Assembly: GCA_009924765.1 (NCBI GenBank) | Contig: RFQW01000021.1 | Coordinates: 1 to 11,478 of the forward strand | Length of the DNA stretch: 11,478 bases | Origin: Planctomycetota bacterium | GTDB lineage: Bacteria; Planctomycetota; Phycisphaerae; Phycisphaerales; SM1A02 | Reading direction: 5' to 3' | Part shown: positions 5,071 through 11,478 of the stretch, piece after piece | Numbering within the stretch: position 1 is the stretch's first letter | Layout of the letters: each line of letters opens with the position of its first letter | Position numbers and translations under genes: made by a program | The notes under the pieces: model-generated | What the model was told of the DNA's origin: nothing | Database searches by the model: none | What the model saw: only the letters and a program-made list of their open reading frames with translations

Positions 5071-5826
5071 ATGAGCCTGCTCGTCGAAACCCGGGACCTT
5101 CACAAGCGCTTCGGCGGCATTCATGCCGTGCGCGGCGTGAACCTGCGCGTGCAGCGCGGCGAGGTGCTGGGGTTCCTGGGGCCAAACGGCGCAGGCAAGA
5201 CCACCACCATGCGCATGATCACGGGCTTTCTCGAGCCCACCGATGGTTCCGCGTGGGTGGACGGCGTGAATGTGGCGCTGGATCCGCTGCGCGCCAAGAG
5301 CCGCATGGGCTACCTGCCCGAAGGCGCCCCCTGCTATCCCGACATGCGCGTGGAGGAGTTCCTGAGCTTCATCGCCCGCGCACGCGGATACCGCGGCACC
5401 GAACTGAAGGCCCGCGTGGAGCGCGCGATCATGTCGGTGAACCTGACGCTGGTGCGCCGTCAGACCTTCGAGACCCTGTCCAAGGGCTACCGCCGCCGCA
5501 CGGGCATCGCGCAGTCGCTGCTGCATGATCCGCCGGTGCTGATCCTGGACGAACCGACGGACGGCCTGGACCCCAACCAGAAGTTCGAGGTGCGCTCGCT
5601 CATCCGCCAACTGGGCAAGGATCGCGCGATCATCCTGAGCACCCACCTGCTTGAAGAGGTGGAAGCCGTGTGCACGCGCGCGGTGATCATCAATCGCGGC
5701 ACCGTGGTGTTCGACGGCACGCCCGCCGAGATGGACGCCAAGGCGCCGGCCTCGATCAAGGTCAACCGGCTCGATCACGTGTTCCGCGAACTCACCACCG
5801 GCGATGTGCCCGGAGGCAAGCCATGA
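5071..5826 (+). CDS. ABC transporter ATP-binding protein, GldA-like
   Basis: This 251-residue cytoplasmic ATPase would power the ABC-2 permease encoded next to it. Its motifs appear in order: Walker A GPNGAGKTT (37-45), a Q-loop region reading GYLPEG (80-85, Glu where Gln is usual), signature LSKGY (136-140), Walker B VLILDEP (156-162), D-loop GLD (165-167) and switch His192 in STHLLEE. The LSKGYRRR signature and GYLPE are typical of the GldA/DrrA-like exporter branch rather than the common LSGGQ. The protein ends with DHVFRELT, matching the family's usual C-terminal 'VF..LT' element. It is the first gene of a four-gene operon, and its TGA overlaps the permease ATG as ATGA. The gldA-like label rests on sequence style and context; gliding function is not implied. 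Confidence 0.93.
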   Translation: MSLLVETRDLHKRFGGIHAVRGVNLRVQRGEVLGFLGPNGAGKTTTMRMITGFLEPTDGSAWVDGVNVALDPLRAKSRMGYLPEGAPCYPDMRVEEFLSFIARARGYRGTELKARVERAIMSVNLTLVRRQTFETLSKGYRRRTGIAQSLLHDPPVLILDEPTDGLDPNQKFEVRSLIRQLGKDRAIILSTHLLEEVEAVCTRAVIINRGTVVFDGTPAEMDAKAPASIKVNRLDHVFRELTTGDVPGGKP

Positions 5827-6560
5827 TCGCGCGCACGCTGGTGATCGCGCGGCGCGAGTTCGCGGCGTACTTCGCCACGCCGCTGGCCGCGGTGTTCCTG
5901 GTCATCTTCCTGTTCCTGGCGGGGCTGTTCACCTTCAACATCGGCAGCTTCTATGAGCGCGGGCAGGCCGATCTGCGACCGTTCTTCCAGTTCCATCCGT
6001 GGCTGTTCCTGTTCCTGGTGCCTGCGGTCAGCATGCGCCTGTGGGCCGAGGAGCGCCGCACCGGCACCATCGAGCTGCTCACCACGCTGCCCTTCCGTCT
6101 GGGTGAACTGGTGGTGGGCAAGTTCCTGGCCGCCTGGGGCTTCACGCTGGTGGCGCTGGCACTGACCGTGCCGACCTGGATCACGGTGAACTGGCTGGGC
6201 GAACCCGACAACGGCGTGATCCTGTGCGGCTATGTGGGCAGCGCGCTGATGGCGGGCGCGTTCCTGGCGGTTGGCGCGTGCATCAGCAGCACCAGCAAGA
6301 GTCAGGTGATCGCGTTCGTGAGCTGCGTGGTGGCGTGCTTCCTGCTGCTGCTCACGGGCTTCCCCGCGGTGCAGGACTTCTTCAACGGCTGGGCGCCCCG
6401 CGCGGTGGTGGAGGCGGTGAGCAGCATGAGCGTGCTCACCCACTTCGATTCCATGGTGCGTGGCGTGCTGGATGCGCGCGACCTGCTGTACTTCATCAGC
6501 GTCATGGTGGCGTTCCTGTTCATGAACGCGCTGCTCATCGACTGGAAGAAGGCCCTGTGA
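5823..6560 (+). CDS. ABC-2 type permease, GldF-like
   Basis: This 245-residue inner-membrane protein has six predicted membrane segments (about 20-40, 60-75, 102-124, 132-156, 161-182, 221-240). The short charged cytoplasmic motif RLWAEERRTGTIELLTTLP (72-90) after segment 2 is the conserved coupling-helix-like signature of GldF/NosY-type ABC-2 permeases. I chose ATG 5823 because it overlaps the ATPase stop by 4 nt and starts with the typical short amphipathic helix (MIARTLVIARREF). It presumably dimerises and pairs with the ATPase. The stop and the next start share one base (TGATG at 6558-6562). Confidence 0.92.
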   Translation: MIARTLVIARREFAAYFATPLAAVFLVIFLFLAGLFTFNIGSFYERGQADLRPFFQFHPWLFLFLVPAVSMRLWAEERRTGTIELLTTLPFRLGELVVGKFLAAWGFTLVALALTVPTWITVNWLGEPDNGVILCGYVGSALMAGAFLAVGACISSTSKSQVIAFVSCVVACFLLLLTGFPAVQDFFNGWAPRAVVEAVSSMSVLTHFDSMVRGVLDARDLLYFISVMVAFLFMNALLIDWKKAL

Positions 6561-8413
6561 TGCGAACCGACGCGCGCAGCACGGCCCTGTGGGGCATCAC
6601 CCTCACGCTGATCGCCCTGGTGGCGCTGAACGCGGCGGCCACGTTCCTGGTGCGCGGCGTGCGCGTGGATCTGACGGCCGAGCGCGTGTATTCGCTGTCG
6701 GGTGGCGTGCGCACGCTGCTTGGTCGACTTGAAGAGCCCGTGCGACTGCAGCTGTTCTGGAGCCAGGACGCGGGCGAAAGCGCGCCGGCCATTCGCGCGC
6801 ATGCGCAACGCGTGCGCGAATTCCTGGAGGCGCTCACCGCCGACAGCGGCGGCCTGCTGTCGCTGGAGTTCATCGACCCCATTCCATTCAGCGAGGCGGA
6901 GGATGCCGCGCGCGCTGCGGGCCTGTCGCAGCTGCAGGTGGACGGCGTGGGCACGGCGCTCACGCTTGGTCTGGCTGTGCTTGGTCCAACCGACAAGCTG
7001 GAGGCGATTCCCTACCTGAACCCCGATCAGGAACCCTTCCTTGAATACGAGGTGGCCAGCGCGATCGCCAGCGTGGGTCGCGGCAAGAAGCCATCGATCG
7101 GCCTGCTGAGCACCCTGCCCTTCACGCCGCAGTACAACCCCATGAACCCGCAGGGTGGCGATGTGCCAGCCACCATCAAGCGACTGGACACGCTGTTTGA
7201 TGTGAAGCGCATCGACCCCAAGGGCGACACCATTCCCGATGGACTGGATGCGCTGGTGGTGGTGCAGCCGCGCAATCTCGGCGAGCCGCTGCTGAAGGCG
7301 ATCGATGCGTGGGCGGTGGCGGGCAAGCCCACGCTGGTGATGTTCGATCCGTGGTGCGAGACCGATCCGCGCGCCAAGGCAGACGGCGTGGGTGGCACCA
7401 AGCCCGGCACCATCGCCAACATCGGGCCGCTGCTCGGTGCGTGGGGCCTGACCATGCCCATGGACATGGTGGTGGGCGATCGCAAGGCCGCCACGCGCGT
7501 GACGCAGCGCACCATGGGTGGACAGACGGTGCAGCTGGACTACCTGCCGTGGCTCAGCCTCACGCGCTCCGCCATGAGCCCCAACGACCCCATCACCGGC
7601 AGCCTGTCCGGCATCAACCTGATGAGTGCCGGCGAGCTGCAGCCGATGCCCGGCGCCACCACCAAGGTGGAACCATTGGTGCAGTCCAGCGAGGACAGCC
7701 AGTTGATCCAGAGCCTGAAGCTTGGCTTCTTCGGCGAGAGCGATCGACTCGTGAAGGACTTCAAGCCCGATGGCCGGCGCAAGACGCTGGCCGCGCGCGT
7801 GAGCGGCCCCTTCAAGAGCCCCTACACCGGTGCGGCCGGCACCGCGAACCTGATCGTGGTGAGCGACGCCGACCTGTTCGATGACAGCACCTGGCTGCAG
7901 TCCGACGCGCAGGGCAACAAGCGCGCCATCGCCGACAACGGCCCGCTGGTGTTCAATGCGCTGGAAACGCTGGTGGGCGACCGCGCGCTGGCCGATCTGC
8001 GCAGCCGCGGCCAGAGTCGCCGACCCTTCACCCGCGTGGAGGGCATGCGCAAGGAAGCCGAAGGCCGCTACTTCGCGCGCGAGCAGGAACTGCAGAAGCA
8101 GGTGAAGGACGCCGAACTGAAGGTGTCGCAGCTGCAGCGCGAAGGCGCGAAGGACGGCGCCAAGACGGGCATTCTCACGCCTGAACAGGCCAAGGCGCTG
8201 GAGAACCTGAACCGCGACGTGCTGGAGGCGCGCAGCGAACTTCGCGGCGTGCAGCTGCAGCTGCGCAGCGAGGTGGAACGCACCGGCCGCGACGTGATGG
8301 TGCTGAATGTGGTGGTGTGGCCGCTGGTGGTGGCATGCATCGCCGCCGCCTGGACGCTGACCCGCGCCGCGCGCTCGCGCCGCCGCGTGGAACCCGCAGG
8401 AGCCCGGGCATGA
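6560..8413 (+). CDS. GldG-like ABC transport system auxiliary protein
   Basis: This 617-residue protein is bitopic, with membrane segments at about 10-31 and 578-602, so nearly all of it lies outside the cytoplasm. After the first segment comes RVDLTAERVYSLS (about 35-47), the conserved entry to the GldG / 'ABC-type uncharacterized transport system' domain (PF09822-type). That domain runs to about 470 and includes a LIVVSDADLFDD strand-loop. A heptad-rich, charged coiled-coil region (about 497-577) leads to the C-terminal anchor. In Bacteroidota, GldG works with GldA and GldF in gliding; here, with no other gliding gene visible, it is better seen as a generic envelope partner of the exporter. 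It is translationally coupled on both sides (1-nt overlap upstream, ATGA overlap downstream). Confidence 0.9.
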   Translation: MRTDARSTALWGITLTLIALVALNAAATFLVRGVRVDLTAERVYSLSGGVRTLLGRLEEPVRLQLFWSQDAGESAPAIRAHAQRVREFLEALTADSGGLLSLEFIDPIPFSEAEDAARAAGLSQLQVDGVGTALTLGLAVLGPTDKLEAIPYLNPDQEPFLEYEVASAIASVGRGKKPSIGLLSTLPFTPQYNPMNPQGGDVPATIKRLDTLFDVKRIDPKGDTIPDGLDALVVVQPRNLGEPLLKAIDAWAVAGKPTLVMFDPWCETDPRAKADGVGGTKPGTIANIGPLLGAWGLTMPMDMVVGDRKAATRVTQRTMGGQTVQLDYLPWLSLTRSAMSPNDPITGSLSGINLMSAGELQPMPGATTKVEPLVQSSEDSQLIQSLKLGFFGESDRLVKDFKPDGRRKTLAARVSGPFKSPYTGAAGTANLIVVSDADLFDDSTWLQSDAQGNKRAIADNGPLVFNALETLVGDRALADLRSRGQSRRPFTRVEGMRKEAEGRYFAREQELQKQVKDAELKVSQLQREGAKDGAKTGILTPEQAKALENLNRDVLEARSELRGVQLQLRSEVERTGRDVMVLNVVVWPLVVACIAAAWTLTRAARSRRRVEPAGARA

Positions 8414-9525
8414 ACCGATTCCTTCCACTGCTGGCCGTGGCGGCCGCCCTGCTCACGCTGATCGCGGTGTGGGCCGTGGGCGATCGCATCGCCACCAGCG
8501 TGCGTCAGGTGCAGGGCCCCATGTTTCCCGATCTGGCTGCGCAGGCCAACACGCTGACCGCCATCGAACTCGAGCAGGGATCGAACCGCGTGCGACTGGA
8601 GCGCGGCGCGAATGACGCGTGGACGCTGGCCTCGCGCGATCACTACCCCGCCGACTTCGAGCAGGTGCGCGGGCTCATCGTGGGCCTGTCGCAGCTGCAG
8701 AAGGACCAGATGCTCACCAGCAAGGCCGCGCGTCTGGGTGAACTGAACCTCACCTGGCCCGACCCCGAGGATCGCGCGCGCCGCATTCGCCTGTACACCT
8801 CGCCTGAAGCCGAACCACTGGAGGTGCTGCTGGGCCAGGAGCGCATCACTCCGCGCAGCACCTATGTGCGCCGCATGCCCGAGACGCAGGCCTGGCGCTG
8901 CCGCGGCGGCGTGAACGGCGATGTGGACGTGCAGCGCTGGATGCGCCGCGACCTGCTGTCGCTGCCTTCAAGCGAATTCCTTGGCGCAGGATGGCTGGGC
9001 CTGGTGGTCACGCCCAAGCCAACCACCGGCGAGGTGCCCAAGCAGCGCACCCCCGACATGTTCAACGCGCGCGCCGGCACCGATCCTGCCTGGACCCCTG
9101 CGCAGATCAACGCCGCTCGCGGCGTGCTGGGCGAGTGGACAAGCCGCGTGGAGTTCGACGATGTGCGCGCCGCCACCAAGGACTTCGCGCCAACGCCCGA
9201 TCGCACGCTCACCTTCGACGTGAAGGGCGCTCGCGTGACGCTGCTTGGTCAGCAGCAGTCAGGCAGCACCTGGTTCCGCCTGCGCGTGGAGCCGCGCGAT
9301 GGCGCCAGCCAACCCACGCGCAATCGCGAAGCCGGCGATCCATGGATTCCAGACTGGCAGACCTTCGCCAAGAGCGTGGATGGTTGGGAGTACAAGCTGC
9401 CCAACTGGCGCGAAGCCGAACTCACGCGCCTTCGCAGCGACGAGCCCGAGCCCAAGATGCCTGCACGCGAAGACATGACCGGCAAGGATCGGCTTCCGCC
9501 GAGCAGCTCGCCCATGCCCCGCTGA
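8410..9525 (+). CDS. DUF4340 domain-containing membrane-anchored protein
   Basis: This 371-residue protein has an N-terminal membrane anchor (about 5-23) followed by a beta-rich extracytoplasmic region. The DUF4340 pattern is visible: FPDL....N.LTAIELEQGSN.VRLER......W.LASRDHYPADFEQVRGLIVGLSQL, then a Thr-Ser before an LGELNL element (to about 115), and a second related part up to the end. DUF4340 proteins are often encoded directly after GldG-like genes in several phyla; their biochemical role is not established. The ATG overlaps the GldG-like stop by 4 nt, and it is the last gene of the operon. The product probably completes the exporter complex on the periplasmic side. Confidence 0.88.
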   Translation: MNRFLPLLAVAAALLTLIAVWAVGDRIATSVRQVQGPMFPDLAAQANTLTAIELEQGSNRVRLERGANDAWTLASRDHYPADFEQVRGLIVGLSQLQKDQMLTSKAARLGELNLTWPDPEDRARRIRLYTSPEAEPLEVLLGQERITPRSTYVRRMPETQAWRCRGGVNGDVDVQRWMRRDLLSLPSSEFLGAGWLGLVVTPKPTTGEVPKQRTPDMFNARAGTDPAWTPAQINAARGVLGEWTSRVEFDDVRAATKDFAPTPDRTLTFDVKGARVTLLGQQQSGSTWFRLRVEPRDGASQPTRNREAGDPWIPDWQTFAKSVDGWEYKLPNWREAELTRLRSDEPEPKMPAREDMTGKDRLPPSSSPMPR

Positions 9526-9546
9526 CGCACGATTGTCCGAAGGCGC

Positions 9547-10050
9547 TCAGTCGCCCGAGATGAACTTGGCGTTGCCGTTGGTGTCGGTCATCACCTTGAT
9601 CTGCGGCTTGCCGTTGGGGGCCATCCACATCATGGTGCTGTCGCCGTTGTTCATGGTGGCGCCGCCGATGCGCACGTTGCCGTTGGCGTCGCGCCACTGC
9701 ACGCTGCTCTGGCCCGAGGGGCTGCACAGCGCGGCGATGCGGCTCTTGCCCGCGGCGTCGAACCACTGGGTGTAGGAGCTGTTGTCCTTGTTCACGCCGC
9801 TCGAGATGCGGGCGATGCCCTCGGCGTCGAAGATGCGCACGCTGGCCACGCCGTTGTCGTCGCCGGCGATCACCACGCGCTCGTTGCCGTCGTTGTCCAC
9901 GATGCTCAGTTCCTTCGCCACGATCTTGTCGGAGGTGCTCTGCGCGCCACCGGCGATGAGCGCGCTCAGGCCAAGCAGCAGGCCCAGGTTCATCAGGCGG
10001 GTGCGGGCGAGGCTGCGTTCAACGTTGGCGAGTCGGGTTTCGATGCTCAT
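9547..10050 (-). CDS. Membrane-anchored protein of five 23-residue D-x-x-G-x-x-R repeats
   Basis: This 167-residue protein has a short charged helix (ETRLANVERSLARTR, 4-18), one membrane or signal-anchor segment (about 19-36), and then five tandem repeats of exactly 23 residues starting at 52, 75, 98, 121 and 144. The core of each is D-A-x-G-x-x-R-I, with a hydrophobic strand at the end; the last copy has A-P-N-G-K-P-Q. Such a fixed period suggests a small beta-solenoid or stacked beta-hairpins. Similar 'DxxGxxR' repeats occur in uncharacterised bacterial proteins, but I cannot name a function. ATG 10050 is preferred to upstream in-frame starts because AAAGGAA is placed well before it and the upstream residues are Arg/Pro-rich. 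It converges on the DUF4340 gene with a 21-nt gap. Confidence 0.8.
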   Translation of the reverse strand: MSIETRLANVERSLARTRLMNLGLLLGLSALIAGGAQSTSDKIVAKELSIVDNDGNERVVIAGDDNGVASVRIFDAEGIARISSGVNKDNSSYTQWFDAAGKSRIAALCSPSGQSSVQWRDANGNVRIGGATMNNGDSTMMWMAPNGKPQIKVMTDTNGNAKFISGD

Positions 10051-10075
10051 GGGTTGTTCCTTTGGGGAGGGGCGG

Positions 10076-10084
10076 AAAATAGCA
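10076..10084 (-). promoter_or_regulatory. Extended -10 promoter (TGCTATTTT) for the 23-residue-repeat protein
   Basis: On the minus strand this is TGn followed by TATTTT, 25 nt before ATG 10050, giving a leader of about 19 nt that holds the AAAGGAA ribosome-binding site. No TTGACA-like -35 is present, which is normal for extended -10 promoters. The divergent HdeD-like gene has a near-identical TGCTACTTT. Confidence 0.5.
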
Positions 10085-10146
10085 GGCTTGCGGGTGGCGT
10101 GCAGGGGCGACGGAACGCTGCGAGCGCGGCACCGGATGCGGCCCTG

Positions 10147-10155
10147 TGCTACTTT
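10147..10155 (+). promoter_or_regulatory. Extended -10 promoter (TGCTACTTT) for the HdeD-like gene
   Basis: TGn plus TACTTT ends 7 nt before ATG 10163, placing the expected transcription start at the ATG itself. There is no Shine-Dalgarno sequence. This is the strongest leaderless-mRNA candidate in the window. Eight of nine bases match the divergent promoter at 10076-10084. Confidence 0.5.
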
Positions 10156-10162
10156 CCCGCGC

Positions 10163-10708
10163 ATGCAATCCTCCGCAACGCTTCATCGCCGCTCGCATTG
10201 GGGTCTGGTCACGCTCAACGGCGTGCTGCTGCTGCTTGCCGGACTGTTCCTGGCCATCTTTCCGTTCGCGGGCGCGCTGAGTTTCACCGCCGCCGTGGGC
10301 ATCTATCTGGTGGCCGTGGGTGCGATGGGTCTGTTCGTGGCGCTGAAGGCGCTTGCTGACGGCCACGGCAGCGTGCTGGCCTTCGTGGGCCCGCCACTGG
10401 CCATGCTGCTCGGTGTCATCTTCTGGATGGCCCCCGCTGCCGGCCTTGCTGGCGTGATGGAACTCGCCGGCGCGTTCGCCATGGTGGGCGGCATCTTCCA
10501 GGTGGCCGCGGCCTTCGGCATGGCCGGCCGCATGCACTGGGGACTGCTGCTGTTCAACGGCCTGCTCACCCTGGGCGCTGGCGTGTGCATGATGATGCAG
10601 CCGGCGATCGCGGTGTTCGTGTTCGCGATCTTCTTCGGCGTGCAGCTCGCGTTCCACGGGGGTCACCTGATCCGCGTGGGCATGCGCATGAAGCGCCTGA
10701 TGCACTGA
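10163..10708 (+). CDS. HdeD-like (DUF308) membrane protein
   Basis: This 181-residue, very hydrophobic inner-membrane protein has about six membrane segments (roughly 13-34, 38-60, 70-90, 95-118, 126-145, 148-168). It fits the HdeD/DUF308 family, whose E. coli member is linked to acid resistance at high cell density; the general function is unknown. An internal repeat is visible: HWGLVTLNGVL (12-22) and HWGLLLFNGLL (125-135) both start a segment pair. I chose ATG 10163 because the upstream extension is not hydrophobic and overlaps the opposite gene's promoter, and because an extended -10 box lies 7 nt before it. It is probably monocistronic; the next gene has its own long leader. Confidence 0.85.
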   Translation: MQSSATLHRRSHWGLVTLNGVLLLLAGLFLAIFPFAGALSFTAAVGIYLVAVGAMGLFVALKALADGHGSVLAFVGPPLAMLLGVIFWMAPAAGLAGVMELAGAFAMVGGIFQVAAAFGMAGRMHWGLLLFNGLLTLGAGVCMMMQPAIAVFVFAIFFGVQLAFHGGHLIRVGMRMKRLMH

Positions 10709-10784
10709 GCGCACGCGGCTGGCCGTACCGCACATCAAGTCTCAAGGGGGCGAGTGTGGCGTTTTTGACGCGCCATGCGGGCTT

Positions 10785-10800
10785 TGGCACGTTGTGTGCC
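10785..10800 (+). promoter_or_regulatory. Candidate sigma-54 (RpoN) -24/-12 promoter
   Basis: TGGCACG-TTGT-GTGCC compares with the consensus TGGCACG-N4-TTGCW. The whole -24 block matches, and the -12 block keeps TGC, including the critical GG and GC at the correct 10-bp spacing. The mismatches are the first T and the final W of the -12 block. Transcription would start near 10811, about 150 nt before the GAF gene. Caveat: the site is also a perfect GGCAC/GTGCC inverted repeat, so it could instead be an operator or hairpin. Confidence 0.45.
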
Positions 10801-10950
10801 TGAATTGCGGAAAGTTCTCCTCGTATCCAACGAAATCATTTGCCCGGTTCCGTCTGTAACGGAGCGTGGTTCTCAGCCCCTTCTCTGGAGAAGTGTCGGG
10901 AGGCGCAGGCAAGTGGTTGGATGCGGATCAATCTGAAAACCAGACCTTTC

Positions 10951-10958
10951 GAAGGAGA
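10951..10958 (+). promoter_or_regulatory. Strong Shine-Dalgarno site (GAAGGAGA) of the GAF sensor gene
   Basis: AAGGAGA ends 5 nt before ATG 10964 and fixes this as the start. It is the best ribosome-binding site in the window. Its AAGG can pair with CCTT at 10945-10948, forming a small hairpin that might lower translation. Confidence 0.7.
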
Positions 10959-10963
10959 CGCCC

Positions 10964-11478
10964 ATGACACGAGCCATGAATCCCCGCAGCGCCGGCATTC
11001 CGTCGCGCTCGTCCGGCAACATCGCCGAACTCACCAAACTTTCCCCAGATCACCTCCTGCAGGGCCAGCAGCGCGTGCTTGAACTGGTCGCCAGCGGAGC
11101 CCCGCTTTCGGAAACCCTGTCCGCCATCGCGCGCTTCAGCGAGGAAGCCATCCCCACCATGATGGCCTCGTTGCTGATCTTCGATCCCGACACCGAGGCC
11201 CTGCGCAAGGGCGGCTACGGCCGCCTGCCGGCCAGTTTCCAGGATGCCATCGACGGCATGAAGCCCGGGCCCGTGAGTGGAAGTTGCGGCACCGCCGCCT
11301 TTCGCTCGCAACGCGTGATCAGCCGCGACGTGCGCGTGGATCCGCTGTGGGAGCCCTTCGTGCAGTTCGCGGGCATGTACGGCATCGTGAGCGCCTGGAG
11401 CACGCCGCTGAAGGACGCCAAGGGCAACCTGCTCGGCGTGTTCGGCATGTACTACGGCGACTGCCGCGAGCCATCCGA
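10964..11478 (+). CDS. GAF-domain sensor protein, N-terminal part (3' end outside window)
   Basis: An open frame from ATG 10964 runs off the window (171 codons visible). After a polar N-terminus (1-26) and a helix (27-60), residues of about 40-165 form a GAF domain of the kind found in front of histidine-kinase, diguanylate-cyclase or EAL output domains. Recognisable elements are ASLLIFDPDTEALRKGGYGRLPASF, then GP-V-SGSCGTAAFRSQRVISRDVRVDPLW, and the closing GIVSAWSTPLKDAKGNLLGVFGMYYGD.REPS. The 'GSCGTAA' and 'DPLW' motifs are hallmarks of this GAF subgroup. The ligand is unknown and the output domain lies beyond the edge, so the final function cannot be named. A strong Shine-Dalgarno site and a possible sigma-54 promoter suggest conditional expression. 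Confidence 0.85.
   Translation, partial: MTRAMNPRSAGIPSRSSGNIAELTKLSPDHLLQGQQRVLELVASGAPLSETLSAIARFSEEAIPTMMASLLIFDPDTEALRKGGYGRLPASFQDAIDGMKPGPVSGSCGTAAFRSQRVISRDVRVDPLWEPFVQFAGMYGIVSAWSTPLKDAKGNLLGVFGMYYGDCREPS

Larger units (their letters stand above)
10709..10963 (+). other. Long leader / intergenic region before the GAF sensor gene
   Basis: This 255-nt stretch has no credible gene. It holds a sigma-54-like element (10785-10800) and several small inverted repeats: GTTCCGT-CTGTA-ACGGAGC (10847-10865, one G-T pair), CTTCT-CTGG-AGAAG (10880-10893), TCTG-AAAAC-CAGA (10932-10944) and CCTT-TCG-AAGG (10945-10955), the last of which includes part of the ribosome-binding site. I could not match it to a known riboswitch class. 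Confidence 0.5.

Noticed and set aside
2992..5778. A 928-codon open frame on the minus strand across the CMD, beta-lactamase-family and ABC ATPase genes
   Set aside because: Its translation is His/Gln/Arg/Ala-rich without domains, and it runs antisense to three genes with clear motifs. Long antisense frames are expected from GC-rich codon bias.
6302..8428. A 708-codon minus-strand open frame opposite the permease and GldG-like genes
   Set aside because: Low-complexity His/Gln/Arg-rich translation with no recognisable motif. The plus-strand genes have membrane segments and family motifs and overlapping start/stop junctions.
9782..10162. N-terminal extension of the HdeD-like protein upstream of 10163
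   Set aside because: The extension reads antisense to the repeat protein and is not hydrophobic in the family's way. Family length (about 180 residues) fits ATG 10163.
10051..10164. In-frame N-terminal extension of the 23-residue-repeat protein up to 10164
   Set aside because: It is Arg/Pro-rich, overlaps the promoter region and the HdeD start, and the Shine-Dalgarno site supports ATG 10050.
10786..10800. GGCAC-GTTGT-GTGCC as an intrinsic terminator after the HdeD-like gene
   Set aside because: The stem is only 5 bp and no T-run follows. The match to a sigma-54 element is a better explanation.
10800..10963. Known riboswitch (for example a c-di-GMP or cobalamin class) in the GAF gene leader
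   Set aside because: I could not align any conserved core; only short generic hairpins are seen.

Overview
The window is GC-rich DNA of densely packed bacterial genes with short intergenic gaps. The gene content best fits a member of the Planctomycetota, probably near Phycisphaerae: a GldA/GldF/GldG-type ABC system with a DUF4340 protein, several exported esterase-like proteins, and a GAF sensor with a probable sigma-54 promoter. That placement is inferred from gene content alone; there is no rRNA or marker gene here. I see no tRNA, rRNA, CRISPR array, insertion sequence or phage gene.

Layout. Positions 1-791 (+) hold the 3' end of a D-lactate dehydrogenase-like gene, overlapped by a lipoprotein with a chagasin-type (I42) cysteine-protease-inhibitor domain. 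Positions 810-1211 (-) encode a small membrane protein with a cysteine-cluster head and a collagen-like G-P-D-G-P-R tail. Positions 1474-2334 (+) encode an exported SGNH hydrolase, whose 3' end overlaps tail to tail with an alpha/beta-hydrolase esterase (2219-3238, -). A CMD/AhpD-like gene (3253-3624, +) diverges from the esterase. It is followed by a beta-lactamase-family gene (3676-4911, +) that has Asn in place of the nucleophilic Ser and a late frameshift, with its lost C-terminus visible up to 5000.

Positions 5071-9525 (+) are a tight four-gene operon: ABC ATPase, ABC-2 permease, GldG-like periplasmic protein and DUF4340 protein. All three junctions overlap by 1-4 nt. These genes very likely make one envelope-associated complex, and the substrate cannot be read from sequence. 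A small anchored protein of five 23-residue repeats follows on the minus strand (9547-10050), diverging from an HdeD-like membrane protein (10163-10708, +). The window ends inside a GAF-domain sensor gene (10964 onward, +) with a long leader and a TGGCACG-N4-GTGC sigma-54-like element.

Two themes recur. First, start signals are mixed: some genes have clear Shine-Dalgarno sites, while others have a -10-like hexamer 6-7 nt before ATG and no Shine-Dalgarno site, which suggests leaderless mRNAs. Second, 3.2-5.0 kb shows two apparent reading-frame breaks and one active-site loss. Either a gene cluster is decaying there or the assembly carries local errors. I found no convincing new defence or mobile system. 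The best leads are the pseudoenzyme, the two unusual small membrane proteins, and the regulatory elements.
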